DNA from: Embiotoca jacksoni
Taxonomy: Eukaryota; Chordata; Actinopteri; Embiotocidae
Length of the DNA stretch: 64,000 nt
Assembly (NCBI GenBank): GCA_022577435.1
Contig: JAKOON010000009.1
Location: 12,233,911 to 12,297,910, forward strand
Direction of reading: 5' to 3'
The stretch's first letter is position 1, and the number at the start of each line of letters is the position of its first letter. This document shows positions 1 through 10,924 of this stretch, one piece after another. The notes under the pieces are model-generated. The model saw only the letters and a program-made list of their open reading frames with translations. It had not been told where the DNA came from and did no database searches. The position numbers and the translations under genes are program-made.

Positions 1-2078
1 TGCAAGCGAACAGTCCCAGTGTGCCACAGTAACACAGACATAAAGCTTCATCATACAAGTCATCCTGTCGGTCCAATTTGGGGCAATAAGGGCCACAATA
101 AAACTCCCCTTCCATCTCGTCGTGTCCTTGGCCATGTGCACTCTATTGCTCTCTCCAGGTTGAAGTTAATCTTGGCCAGCTTTGCCATTACCAGGCCCAG
201 GTGGCCGCTCGCCCCCGGGTTTGTTTTCAGCCTGTTATACTGAAATGAGGAAATTTGGAAAAGATTCATAAATTGAGTCCATTCAGGTTTTCAAAACTCT
301 GTCATTGACAGCTCATTTATGTACACTGGCTTGGAGTTTTTACCGCGTCGACGGTGGACATTTGTCAATCGCTGCTGCTCAGGACGCACATATTTCAAAT
401 GACTTAAATGACTGAAGCTAGTTGTAAGTTATTTATGTGTTTATGAATATAATACAATAACCAATTTCTAAAGTAAAATAATATATCAGAAATTGATATT
501 TTCTGCAGTACTGGGAGGTTTAAAGACAAAAGGCCGTGCGCCGAACATTTGCGCCTGTTCAGTAACTTCCTCCCTAAAACATAAAACGATTCACAATAAT
601 GTTAGTTTTTCTGTATTTAGTTTGCTAAGAGCAATAAGTCTAAAGCGTGTCCACTTTTCCAAACACTGGCATGGTCCTTGTGGGACACATGAGCCTGGAA
701 GGAAACTAAATACATCAATTAATTATGGTGTCCAGTATTAAATTGTTTTGGCCCGCACACTTCATGATGCTGCACTGGCATGGGGGCCTATCGATATCTT
801 TGTGTTACAGTTATTAATTGTAGCTATTAAATCTTCATTTTCACAGCTGCCCGGCTATTATATCCTGAAAACAGTTTACTCTGACCACTGGCTTTGATCA
901 GGCCCATATAATCGTGGCCGAAGAGGCCGTTTGAGTCGTATCATGTTCGTCCCGAGTGCAGTTATGAACAATAATGCGGCGTTTTATTACATCCAGCGGA
1001 AGCATTTATTTTTCACGAGAGACAGGAGAAAAAAGACTCGGTCCACACGCATTAAGGTCCAGAATAGCCACTCGACACTTGGACTTACACTGAATAGCCT
1101 CATATTGCAGCTCAGTGTCTATGACAGGAAGGAAAGGGAGTCGCGATTGCAGTCCTATCACAATCAAGTCGACCTTTCTAATACGAGCCTGTATGCACGC
1201 ACAGAGTAATGTGATTTGGAAGGATATCAAATGTTTTACGCAGATGCGTATAATAGGAAGAACAACGAGAATTCAGGTGCAGTAATTGAAGAGGAGCTGC
1301 AGTAGCAAGATTTTAAAAATGAAATCACTTGTTTTGAATCCAGCACCCACTACTTACGAGTTGTATCATTAAGATACATTTCCATTGTCCATTTTTAATA
1401 ATTAAGGCAGACTCTTCCAAATCCAAAACATTTGTGGTTAGACTGGAAGGGCTTGCAGAGCTCTCCAGGTACAGGCCGCCTATACTTGAACCATTAAAAA
1501 GCTCTAGCTCAGCAAAATGAATAGCACATGCAGCATGAAGTCTTGGCACACATGTGTTTGCCTTATTAGGGCCCCCAGAAAGACTTTCTCTACCGACGGC
1601 CCAGTGGGCACCAGAGATAAATGTGGAAACTAAATAGAAAATGGCCATCTCAATCTAGAAAGCCTCGCATGCAAGTCTGAGGGCTGAACATGCAAACGCT
1701 TGTACTTGCCGCAAAGCAAAAAACTATTATCAAGCTCCAGACTTTGTTGACAAGTTTTACCTGCGTGCATTTGAGGTGATCTTGGAGACCAGAAGATCCA
1801 AGGCCATGACATTGGTCCCAATAGCGCCGCCCGGTGGCAGGAAAGTAAAATCCTGAGTCCAGCCATTACCACTAAACTGATTCGAGGTAGATAAACCACA
1901 CGAGGGGGAAAAGCCTCCCAAATGAAGTCGATGCAGCCAGAAAGCACATGCTTTTCCTATCCGTCCTCTCCCTGTCGTTGCTGTCGCCTCCTTGGTAACA
2001 CAGTTAATAACCTTGGGTCTCAGACGGTTTATTGCACTGCACTCCAATTGTACAAATGCTCCAGACTCTCAGACAGCT

Positions 2079-2368
2079 TTTATGGCCGCGTTGCTGCGGC
2101 AACAGGGAGGATGTCCCGTAATTAGGGACGGAATTCCAGCGCGCAGTAAAGGATGCGCAAGGCAAGGCCGGACTAAGGCAGAGAGAGGCAACCATAAACT
2201 TCAGCCTCTCTCCCCGCGTTTATGGCCCTTTTGACTGTCATATATGAACGCCAATGCGCTGCGGCTAGCTCCCATAAACACAGTGATAACAACAGCAAAT
2301 ATGGCGACCCCAGCCAAAGGAGACTGCTGTTGGGGGAGTGTTTCCAAAGCCAATCAGTAAAATGACAG
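2079..2368. promoter_or_regulatory. Candidate cis-element: four posterior-HOX motifs plus two MEIS motifs
   Basis: TTTATGG or its complement CCATAAA occurs at 2079-2085, 2192-2198, 2219-2225 and 2272-2278. The MEIS/TGIF core TGACAG occurs as CTGTCA at 2235-2240 and directly at 2363-2368. TTTATGG-like sequences are bound by posterior HOX and CDX proteins, and MEIS is a known HOX partner. About 0.02 occurrences of the 7-mer would be expected by chance in 200 bp on both strands with equal base use. Function is inferred only. Confidence 0.5.
2090..2103. promoter_or_regulatory. RFX X-box-like inverted repeat
   Basis: The 14-mer gttgctgcggcaac has half-sites GTTGC and GCAAC around a 4-bp centre. 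It matches the RFX consensus GTNRCC-spacer-RGYAAC except at the last base of the first half. It sits inside the HOX/MEIS motif cluster. Binding is not shown by sequence alone. Confidence 0.4.
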
Positions 2369-3093
2369 CGTGCACACACAGAAATACTCTCGGAGAAACG
2401 ATTAAAAAGCACAGTGCACATGGTGCAATGCTGTATGTTTGGCAACAGTAAATGTTACTGAGAGAGATAAAGAAGGACCTATGAGCTATCTACCGTGGTT
2501 CAATAACAAAGACTTCTTTCAGAAGAAATGCAATTGTTATAAAATGTCATACAGCTCAAAATACTGAGATATGGTACAACATTTTTGGAAAACACAGCAG
2601 TAAAAACGTATTTCCAGAGCACATACATGACAGAGTATATATTTAGTTGATACCAATTTAGATTAGATCTATCCAAGCTCCCCAATTCAACATTTGACAC
2701 GATCTAACAACATTATTGATCAAGCATTGACACTTTATATTTTCATATTAAATGTATTTTTTTTTTTAAAAATCAGTATAATGTAGGCTCTTTGTGTGTT
2801 TCTTTTAGTTTGGACTGTTTAGAATCCACATCCGAGTCTTCAAATTAAACTGCACCTAACCTGCAATTAAACTGTTTTAAATTTTTCCACTAAGGCACGT
2901 AATTGTACCAATTCTGCTCCAAGTGCGGCTTTAATGTGTTTGTTGATCTTGCCTGTGTAAAAAGGTTTCAATTACACGTATTTTCCTTCAACAATATGTG
3001 GTACAACTCTACAATCTTTTAAATGCAAAGACGTGGGGAACAAAAAACAATGACAACGCACACGTTGTTTTTCAGTAATCATTTCATTTTGTT

Positions 3094-4196
3094 TTTATTT
3101 GGAAATATAGTATAATACACAATAGTTTGGGCATACCAAGCAATTGATTCAATGCAATGACCCTGACCAGCCTTGCCCTGACAGCACACTTGAAAATGTA
3201 GCTTTTTTTTTTTCTAGACTGCAGGAACCCAAAGATCACGAATTGTAAAAAAGAAAAATGTGTTATCAATATGAGACCGAAGAGGCCCGCTGCATATATA
3301 GGTTACCTGTGCGAATATGTTGGGCGTGTACCTCAGTGCAACTCCACACGGATCCAGTGGACAAGCTTATCTCTCTGGTATGGCCTGCATTATCAATACT
3401 CGACTGATAATCTCCAAAAATCAAAAGGACAAAATGGGTTTGGGTATTGAGAGATACGCAAAATATAAATACTCAGCCCTCATTCCGCAGGCTGCAGGAA
3501 AGACGATAAAAAGCTCGTTTCGAGATCATACCAGACGGATGAAGTCCCATTCCCCTGCCTGTAATAATGGACGATGATTTGGATTGCCGGCATTAAAGGA
3601 GATCGTAAACGAGTGGCTAAAAAATAAATAAGCACACAAAACAGCAACAGTTAATCTCATCCGTTCAGACTCATTATTTGGTCACACCAAAACTATTGAT
3701 TCGTTTAGCCCACTGAAGTTACGCATCGGTCATTAGTCCGAATCAACCACTTTTCTGATTTTGAAAACAGAAAAAAGTTAAAAAAAAATTAATTACAAAA
3801 TACATTAGATCAGTCATTGGGGACTGATCATTTTTTTGCCCGCGTGAAAGGAAAATAAACAAGGCGTCTTTATGTCACAATATTAACATGGACCTTCGCA
3901 TTCACACACACAGTCTTGGCGAGGACAAAAATCTGTTTCTACATTTTCCCAAACCAGAGACAGAGGAGCAAACTCAAAGTCCACAGACTGCCCTAATTCA
4001 AGCTCGCTCTTCAGGTGTTTCAGATCACGGGACCACTGGTGTCCTCGAACTTGAAATTAACCACTGAGCAGTCGCGACCATCGTGGTGCACAATGTACAC
4101 TGGGAGAGTCACAGCCGGAGAGCCAGCCAGTCTGTAAACGTATAGCCAGTCCCACAGCAGAGGACTGTTTGAGCAGTGACGGTGTTGTTGAGAGCC
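3094..4196 (-). other. hoxa11a: Probable hoxa11 3' UTR
   Basis: About 1.1 kb lies between the stop codon and a minus-strand AATAAA at 3099-3094, a plausible length for a Hox11 3' UTR. The part next to the stop (about 3900-4196) is higher in complexity and GC than the rest. I see no other gene. The 3' end is a guess from the hexamer alone. Confidence 0.4.
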
Positions 4197-4429
4197 CTAA
4201 AGCAGAGGATTAGACGTATAATACTGTAATCTGTCTCTGTTCAGTTTCTTCTCCTTCATGCGACGGTTCTGAAACCAAATCTTTACTTGTCGGTCGGTTA
4301 GGTTGAGCATCCGAGACAGTTGCAGCCGTTTCTCCTTATTTATGTACACACTGAAAAAGAATTCTCTTTCAAGTTCTCTGATCTGATATTTGGAGTAAGG
4401 GCACCTTTTCTTTCGGGTCCTCTGTCCAC
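4197..4429 (-). CDS. hoxa11a: hoxa11 exon 2 (homeobox)
   Basis: This exon encodes residues 223-299: the complete homeodomain and a short tail ending YYTSNPLL, then stop TAG at 4199-4197. The homeodomain has KIWFQNRRMK in the recognition helix, as in all Hox9-11 proteins. The short C-terminal tail is normal for Hox11. Confidence 0.97.
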
Positions 4430-5909
4430 CTGGTGAGCACAAAAAGAACAAGTACACCGGTCAAAGAAAATGTAAACATTTCAAATTAGCCATGACTATG
4501 TTACAAAAAAGATTTATACACCCTGGATGTTGCCCAGATTACGCATGGGCGGATTTCCTCTACATAAAGCATTAATAACATATTTCCTATTTCACATTTC
4601 AAGTGTCATATATAATGATATTATATTACACTAGAAAGATTACCATACCATTTGCTGCTGGCTCACTAGACAATACACTTGGGCTTTAATCTTTTCTGGC
4701 AAATGAAAACAACAAAATCCTTTTAAAATATAAGCAACTACAGGTAAATGAGAACGTGCGGCACACAGGCTATATGAAAATATTGGTTTTATAAAACACA
4801 TAAAGGGGAAATATACAAGTGGGAGCACAAACTCCATGATAGCTTTAACATAAGAGCTCATGTGTGCTAAACCTTAAAGCAGAGGCACCACCCTCATTAC
4901 ATGCAAGGCTTCTTTTAACGCTAAGAAACCATGAAACAAGCACGTTCATAATAAATGGAATTAAGGCATGGTTGTACAGCCACTCACATTAATAACCGAG
5001 GTGCTTTTTGGAAATGTCAAGAAGTGTTAGAGAAAATTCTCCAGCCTGATATTTTTCACGGCCAATTTCAATTCCAAACACGTGATCCTGCAGTTTATAA
5101 CAAAGTTTTGTTGGGGGTGGGGGGGGTCTACAGGCCCTCTATAAACCTTATATGCTTATAAAACAGCATATAAAATTTTTAACAGCAGCGCGCAAGATTG
5201 CAAACTTTCTCTCATAACCAAGGCGCTGACTTTAATACTTACTGCTGCTGCTGGATTTCTCCTCATTGTTGCCGGAAGATAACTCGGGACTGCTTGTTTC
5301 GTCCCGCTGCTCCTTCGCTTCGGCGTCCCGGCACGATGGTGCGTCCTCCGGTACAGAGCTGGGCGGCTTGGTCGCCGTTTTGTCCCCCGAGAAGCCATTT
5401 GTGGAGGAGCTCTCCGACGCGTTCCCGTAAGCCGTCTCGTAAAACTGGTCGAAAGCTTGTGGCAGCACGCCATTTCTCCCCACGTTCCCGTAGAAATTGG
5501 TGGCAGCAGAGCCAGCACTTGTATGGTGGTGGTGGTGGTGGTGATGGTACGCGGCAGCGGCGGCTGCGGGGCTGTTTTTACCAAACATATCCCCTACGAC
5601 AGCGGTTTGCGCCGACAGACAGTCCCGGTGCACCATGTCCTCCGCGCTAGGGTAGCACTGGGGCAAGTTCCCCCGGTGCGGCCATTTACCGGACGCGTCA
5701 ATGGCTGCATAGTCCCTGAACGTCACCTCTCTAACGGGTTGGACTTGCGGCAGGTTAGAAGAGTAGGAGTATGTCATGGGGCGAGAGGACGGGGTCTGGG
5801 ATAAAAACGAAGGAAGACCGGAGAAATCAGCCCCCGCCGAGACATAATAAGTGCAACTGGGCAAATACATGTTCGATCCGACGGGGACCCTTTCGTCAAA
5901 ATCCATCAT
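4197..5909 (-). CDS. hoxa11a: Hoxa11 homeodomain transcription factor (2 exons)
   Basis: The coding sequence joins 5909-5243 and 4429-4197 (900 nt, 299 aa). The donor GTAAGT is at 5242-5237 and the acceptor CAG at 4432-4430. The junction rebuilds serine 223, giving an uninterrupted SSSSGQRTRKKR. Seen: the N-terminus MMDFDERVPVGSNMYLPSC typical of Hox11 proteins, the block SYSSNLPQVQPVREVTFRDY, an Ala6 tract (residues 115-120) followed by His8 (122-129), the block GRNGVLPQAFDQFYETAYG, and a homeodomain at about 227-286 with WFQNRRMKEKK in helix 3. The second Met is also an ATG; I use the first. Known for the family: a nuclear DNA-binding regulator of fin/limb zeugopod and urogenital patterning that acts with MEIS/PBX partners. 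It lies in the usual place 3' of hoxa13 on the same strand. A possible poly(A) signal (AATAAA on the minus strand) is at 3099-3094. The a-paralogue call rests on the linked evx1; hoxa11b is the alternative. Confidence 0.97.
4430..5242 (-). other. hoxa11a: hoxa11 intron
   Basis: The single intron is 813 nt, flanked by GTAAGT and CAG. It contains a G-rich run near 5112-5126 and a CACGTG E-box near 5080. I see no repeat insertion and no obvious additional exon. In tetrapods this intron carries an enhancer for antisense transcription that fish are reported to lack. I cannot test that here. Confidence 0.85.
5243..5909 (-). CDS. hoxa11a: hoxa11 exon 1
   Basis: This exon holds the start codon (5909-5907) and residues 1-222 plus the first base of codon 223. 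It carries the Hox11-specific N-terminal region and the Ala/His homopolymer tracts. It ends in a serine-rich run directly before a consensus GTAAGT donor. The usual two-exon Hox structure, with the homeobox in exon 2, is kept. Confidence 0.96.
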
Positions 5910-6122
5910 CGTAGTTCACCCTCCTCTATAACTCTATGTTGGGCTTTGATTGCTCTATAACCGCCCTGAACATGGCTCTGAAGCGCCGTGGCTCTTGCCT
6001 CTTTGAAGCAGGTTCGCTAAGCAGAAATTTGGAGACGTAAGCTGACGTGGAGAGCCATCTCCATCCACTCCACGAAGGAGGAGGTCACGTGACCACGCGG
6101 CAGAAATTGACAGATTTTCAGG

Positions 6123-6125
<3 letters not shown>
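5910..6125 (-). promoter_or_regulatory. hoxa11a: hoxa11 5' UTR and proximal promoter
   Basis: The region directly upstream of the start codon contains TATA-like stretches on the minus strand (around 5926-5933 and 5954-5961), a TGACGT CRE-like core near 6043, and a 12-bp palindromic E-box GGTCACGTGACC at 6083-6094. The long GT/GC microsatellite begins 30 bp beyond the E-box. The transcription start is not determined. Confidence 0.5.
6084..6093. promoter_or_regulatory. Palindromic E-box GTCACGTGAC in hoxa11 promoter
   Basis: This is a perfect 10-bp palindrome, 12 bp with its flanks, and a USF/TFE/MITF-class E-box. It begins 175 bp upstream of the hoxa11 start codon. The same 10-mer is found upstream of hoxa13 in this window. 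Confidence 0.55.
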
Positions 6126-6182
<57 letters not shown>

Positions 6183-6191
6183 GTGTGTGTA

Positions 6192-6252
<61 letters not shown>

Positions 6253-6277
6253 ACGTGTGCGCGCGCGCGCGCGTGTA
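6126..6277. repeat. (TG)n microsatellite with terminal (GC)n
   Basis: About 130 bp of TG repeats with a few interruptions (for example ATT near 6191) is followed by a GCGCGC run at about 6259-6273. It is directly upstream of the hoxa11 promoter. Alternating purine-pyrimidine sequence of this kind readily adopts Z-DNA and is expected to vary in length between individuals. Confidence 0.97.
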
Positions 6278-9269
6278 TCTCTGCCTGGCTGTGGGTGTGT
6301 GTAGGAAAGAGAAAGAGTGTGTAGGAGTGTAAGAGACATGCTGCTATGTGTCCTAAAGCTTGACATTGGTGGTTTATCGCCATGTTGGCTTAAAAATGAA
6401 TTCCTTAACATGCATCGAATTCAGGAGATGGAATGCTGGCTTAAAAAAAAGAAAATTATTTTTTTTCATCAAAGTTTCAGACTAAATTATGCCACGAAGT
6501 ATCCGGAATTCCCCTTTGTGCGCTTCCTCAATTTTTAAGCCTTTTCTGGGAAAAACCTGTGTGCGTATTTTAAGCTTTACAAATATTCTTTGGTCTTAAA
6601 TTATAAATGAAAAGCTCGAAAAATATAAGGATGTAAACTAAGTTGTCCGAACTCTACCTGAGAATAATATTAACTAAACCAGCATTACAGTTTACAAATA
6701 TCACATACCTGAATTGGAGGAGGGAAATAACCAGTTTATCTCTGGAGTCTGCTTTTAGAAATATCTGTAATCATTTAGAGGTTTTACAACAGCATTAGGC
6801 TCAGTGGGCATTTGGTTATCAGGGTCATGTTCAAAGTAGCGGCTAATGTTTCAACTGGCTACAGCCTTGGGCTAGTACAACTTTAAGTCCAACCTGAAAT
6901 TTTGTCAAAATAAACACTGGAGAGGAGCCCAGTGAACGTGTCTGCAACGTTATTTTAATCAGAGAATTACATTTTGGCTGTCTATAAAAGCCTTGCATGA
7001 TACATGCAGCACATCATAAATTGTGATCTGAGATTTATTGAGAGATTCAAAATATTGTAATATGTTGTTTTTACTCACATTAACAGAACTAACTGACAGA
7101 TATTTCTGAGGAAAGACCACAGGCTTATTAAGGAAAATACGCATAACTTCTACAATCATTAAACAGTCTACTTCAATAGGCTGATTTTATAAGTTTGTGG
7201 TTGAAAAACAAAATGGTTCTATTTTTTTAAGAGTACTCATTCCGCTGCTCTATTTGGTCCCAAATTACCATTTTAAGAATCCACTAGCTGCTCCAAAAGT
7301 TGCAACATTCACGCCTGCTCCACGTGTACGCATGGCAATTTTACAATGTTTTGAGACAAATATGTATTCCAATGTGTATGGTTTCGAAAGGAAACAGCTT
7401 CCAGAAATTTAATAATATTTTTCATCAATTCCCTATTTTTTGTATTGATTCCTAAAATGAATGTATACGTACATATGCGTAAATCCCACCAACACACAAA
7501 ATCAAAGGGGGAAGTATTGTTTATAAATAGGGGATGTTTTGCACAATTTTAAAATACCTGCAGTCGTATTTTACAGTTATAGCTCAAGGTATATTAGCAA
7601 CATTTCCTTTAACGAGTCCATTTTAATCCTGAATGTGAATATTCCAAATACCTTGAGGTTATAAATTGTCTTAAAGGAAAATACAAATATTGGTGCATCT
7701 GTTTTTTCACAATAAAAACGAGAATAAATGAACGTAGTAACACAATGTGCGGAATCTTCTGAAATGTATTTCTGCTATTTGATTTTGTAAACATGCCACG
7801 ATGCACATTTTCCCGGCTCTGGTCGGAGGCCACCATGAGCTTGTTTTGGAGAGGCTGCAACCTGACTCTAATGTGCTGTGAATGAGAGACCTGAGCTCGG
7901 ATTAAGACCGCCGGGGCTGGTCTGGCCCCACAGCCCGATGTACATATAGAGATTCAAAAGGGGTCCCTGATGGCACAACCTTGAAATATCACAAGCACTA
8001 ATACTACTGCACAAGTACCAAGTAACGCCCTGTGAGTGTATTAAAACAGCAAAAACCATGCAGTCTATGATATGAGCCATCCTGCTTATATAGGCCATTT
8101 TATTTGGATAAATTGCAGGGACACACAACTCCAGTGTCTCTGCGACCACACGCTCCGCCTCTCAGTCAATCCAGACAAATTCTACGACTTGTGCTGAAGC
8201 TTTTAAGCTGTAATTGAGGACAGGATGCCCAGGAAAACCAAAGCCAGTTAGGCACAGACCTGCATTTTTATAGCTGCTATAGTATTCTGCTGCGCTTTTT
8301 TTTTCCCCAAGCCAGACAGACACCACAAAACTGGCCAAGCGTGATAGGAAGTCGCCACCTACACGGACTCAAAGTCAGCAGCTGAGGAATTTCAACAACA
8401 TAGAAACATGTGTTTGTACACAAGGTAAGATTTTTCTGCCTACAATAAATAGGCTTATCTCCAAACACTGATGTAGAGATGAGTGGAAACTTTGATAATA
8501 TAAAAAAAATAATTATCTTAAAAATTAGGACCAAAAAAATCTTAGAGCCTATTTTATGTCAAATGTGTTATTTATTAGAGGAAGTCGTTCTGCGGATCGT
8601 GCGGTCATCCTTATTAAGCTGTTTTCGGTCAACAAAATTGCAGTCTGGCGCTGCGTAAAAGCTCTCAAAGCCAAAGCTTTGTCTGTACGATCGACTTCAA
8701 GTTCGGGGGAGGGAGAAGGTCCTTCACAGAGAGCAAAGGGCCCCTTGTGCCCCGGATGGAGTTTATTTAATGGCCTTTGCATTTACGAAGGCTTTAGGTT
8801 ACAAGATTGGTAGATAATGTGAGCCTTTAACTGTAAGCGAAAGAAAAGTCAAGTGAACTTCTCCGCTAATAGTGTCGGTCAATCATTAGAGATGTATAAG
8901 GAGATGTATAAGGTCTGCTGTGGGGTTTAGTTTATATCTAAACAGCTAAAATACTAACAACACACTTATGTGACTTGGGAGGCTTGTGCTCTTCAAGACC
9001 TCCTACTTCGATAGGATCTGACGCGTTGCACGCAAAAACAACATGGAGTTAACGTTCATGTGTTTTTGAAAATAATTGGGGGAGAAATAGTATAAAACAC
9101 AAAAATGACTTCAGTGACAGTCTACTGGACTTTTTGCTAATAAACAATCATAAGATACTATTTAGTAGATTTGAAACCGAGAGACAAAACAGTGTATTTA
9201 TTCGGGGATCCTTTTCTCTCCCTTAAAGTCTCCCATGCTATGTCTACCTTTATGGACACGCAAACGCAA

Positions 9270-9369
<100 letters not shown>

Positions 9370-10880
9370 TGAATTAAACACTTGTAAGGCTTCAGGGCTA
9401 GTATCTTAATACTAAAGAATTCCCGGTGACTTGGACTGATAAGCGTGGAGGATTTGTCAGGAAGATAAGACGACATAGCCCAATCCCTTGTGCAATAAAA
9501 CCTAGTCAGACAACAAGTAAACAATCAAGTGTGGGGAGGATCTAAAAGTACAGTTTAATGCCATGTCAGGTTTGGCCTATGGGCTGTAAAGGAGGCTAAA
9601 TAGGAGCATTGAGTGTTTGGAAAAGACACCTCCTGTAGTTTAAGTCTTGGAGCTCAACAAAAAGGCTAAAGCTTTACTACAGGCTGGTTTTGTTTTCATT
9701 TTGTGGCTGAAAAATGAGCCACCACACCTGCAAGTCAAAGGAACTATTGACTATATTCTTAATTTAAAATGGAAACAGTATATTTAACAGTTTGCAGAGC
9801 AGGAGCCCAACATGCAATCCAACTATACAATACAAGGACGAAATGTGGCCTTTAGTGAGCATATTGTAATATGTTCATTAAAAGATACCAAAATATAACT
9901 TTACCAAACATGGAGTTTTGTAATGTGTTCACAGGCCAGTGACATACCTTAGATTAGACTGATCTAATTACTAAATATGTATTGTGTCAGCCACAATATC
10001 CATAAAACTATAAATGAGCGTGTTTACTTGAAAAAGCTCATATGTATAAATATATGATCAATAAAATAAATATTAGAGCCATATTAAATATATAAAGTGT
10101 TTTTGAACTTGAATTGTAGCTACATGGTCTGGGTTCAGTCGTTACCATATCGCTGGCTAAAATGCGGCGGGATTATAAAACCATCAGACTGAAACATGAA
10201 ACAATCAGAGCCTGTGCTTAGTTGTATATACATAAACGAGCAATAATATAATGAGTAAATGGGAACCTGATTCCGCGAACATCTGTTGATTTATCCACAG
10301 GTGACAGAAGGGTAGGCCGACAGCGATGGCGACGACAGAGGGGCCCAGGCGGACCACACAGGGGCCATGCAGCGAAACTGCCAACTCCACGGTCAATGGG
10401 AGCACCTCTGGCTAAAACCAGGGAAGAATCACAATGCTGGATTAGCCTGAAGTGGGTATCCTGGGAGACAAGGAGTCAGGAGGAGCAGGCCTGCATGGAC
10501 AAAAGGACATGAAGTGGGCTTCTGTGGGGGGAATATATGAACATTTACAAAAAGAAAACAGAAAGAATGAAAAAGTGACAGGCAAAACTAAGTCACAAGG
10601 CAAGTGCAGTGATAGGGTTTCAGTTTAATCTGAAAAAAAAGAGCTCACTATATGTAAAAAATGGTCCCCTCCGTCAGAAAAGTCAAATTAATTGCCCGTT
10701 TGCTATTGACGGCTCGAGGAATTGTGGAACAACAAAAAAAATACATTAAGACAGAAAACTTTCAAAACTTTCTAATTGTGAAAATGCTCAAAAAGACTGA
10801 CATTTCTAATGAATAATGTAAGAGTCGGATTGAGGCTGCAGTGATTAAATCGTATGTTTCTCCCTGGGATACATTAGTTG

Positions 10881-10882
<2 letters not shown>

Positions 10883-10921
<39 letters not shown>
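10883..10921. repeat. Poly(A) tract, 39 bp
   Basis: A pure A run in the hoxa11-hoxa13 spacer. No retroposon body or target-site duplication was recognised beside it. Confidence 0.98.

Positions 10922-10924
<3 letters not shown>

Larger units (their letters stand above)
1..3093. other. hoxa10-hoxa11 spacer
   Basis: No coding exon is visible. Stretches at 1-360, 900-1260, 1490-1660 and 1740-2400 are rich in high-complexity sequence and look like conserved Hox spacer DNA. From 2500 to 3090 the sequence is AT-rich and featureless. The posterior-HOX/MEIS motif cluster at 2079-2368 is listed separately. Confidence 0.6.

Noticed and set aside
5156..5650. Long frames on both strands over hoxa11 exon 1
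   Set aside because: Shadows of the Hoxa11 coding frame, enlarged by the Ala/His tracts.
6118..6411. Long frames encoding (TH)n or (CV)n across CA/GT arrays (also at 9158-9524, 51854-52132, 52213-52505, 56780-57057, 58316-58703)
   Set aside because: They are pure products of dinucleotide repeats with no protein context.
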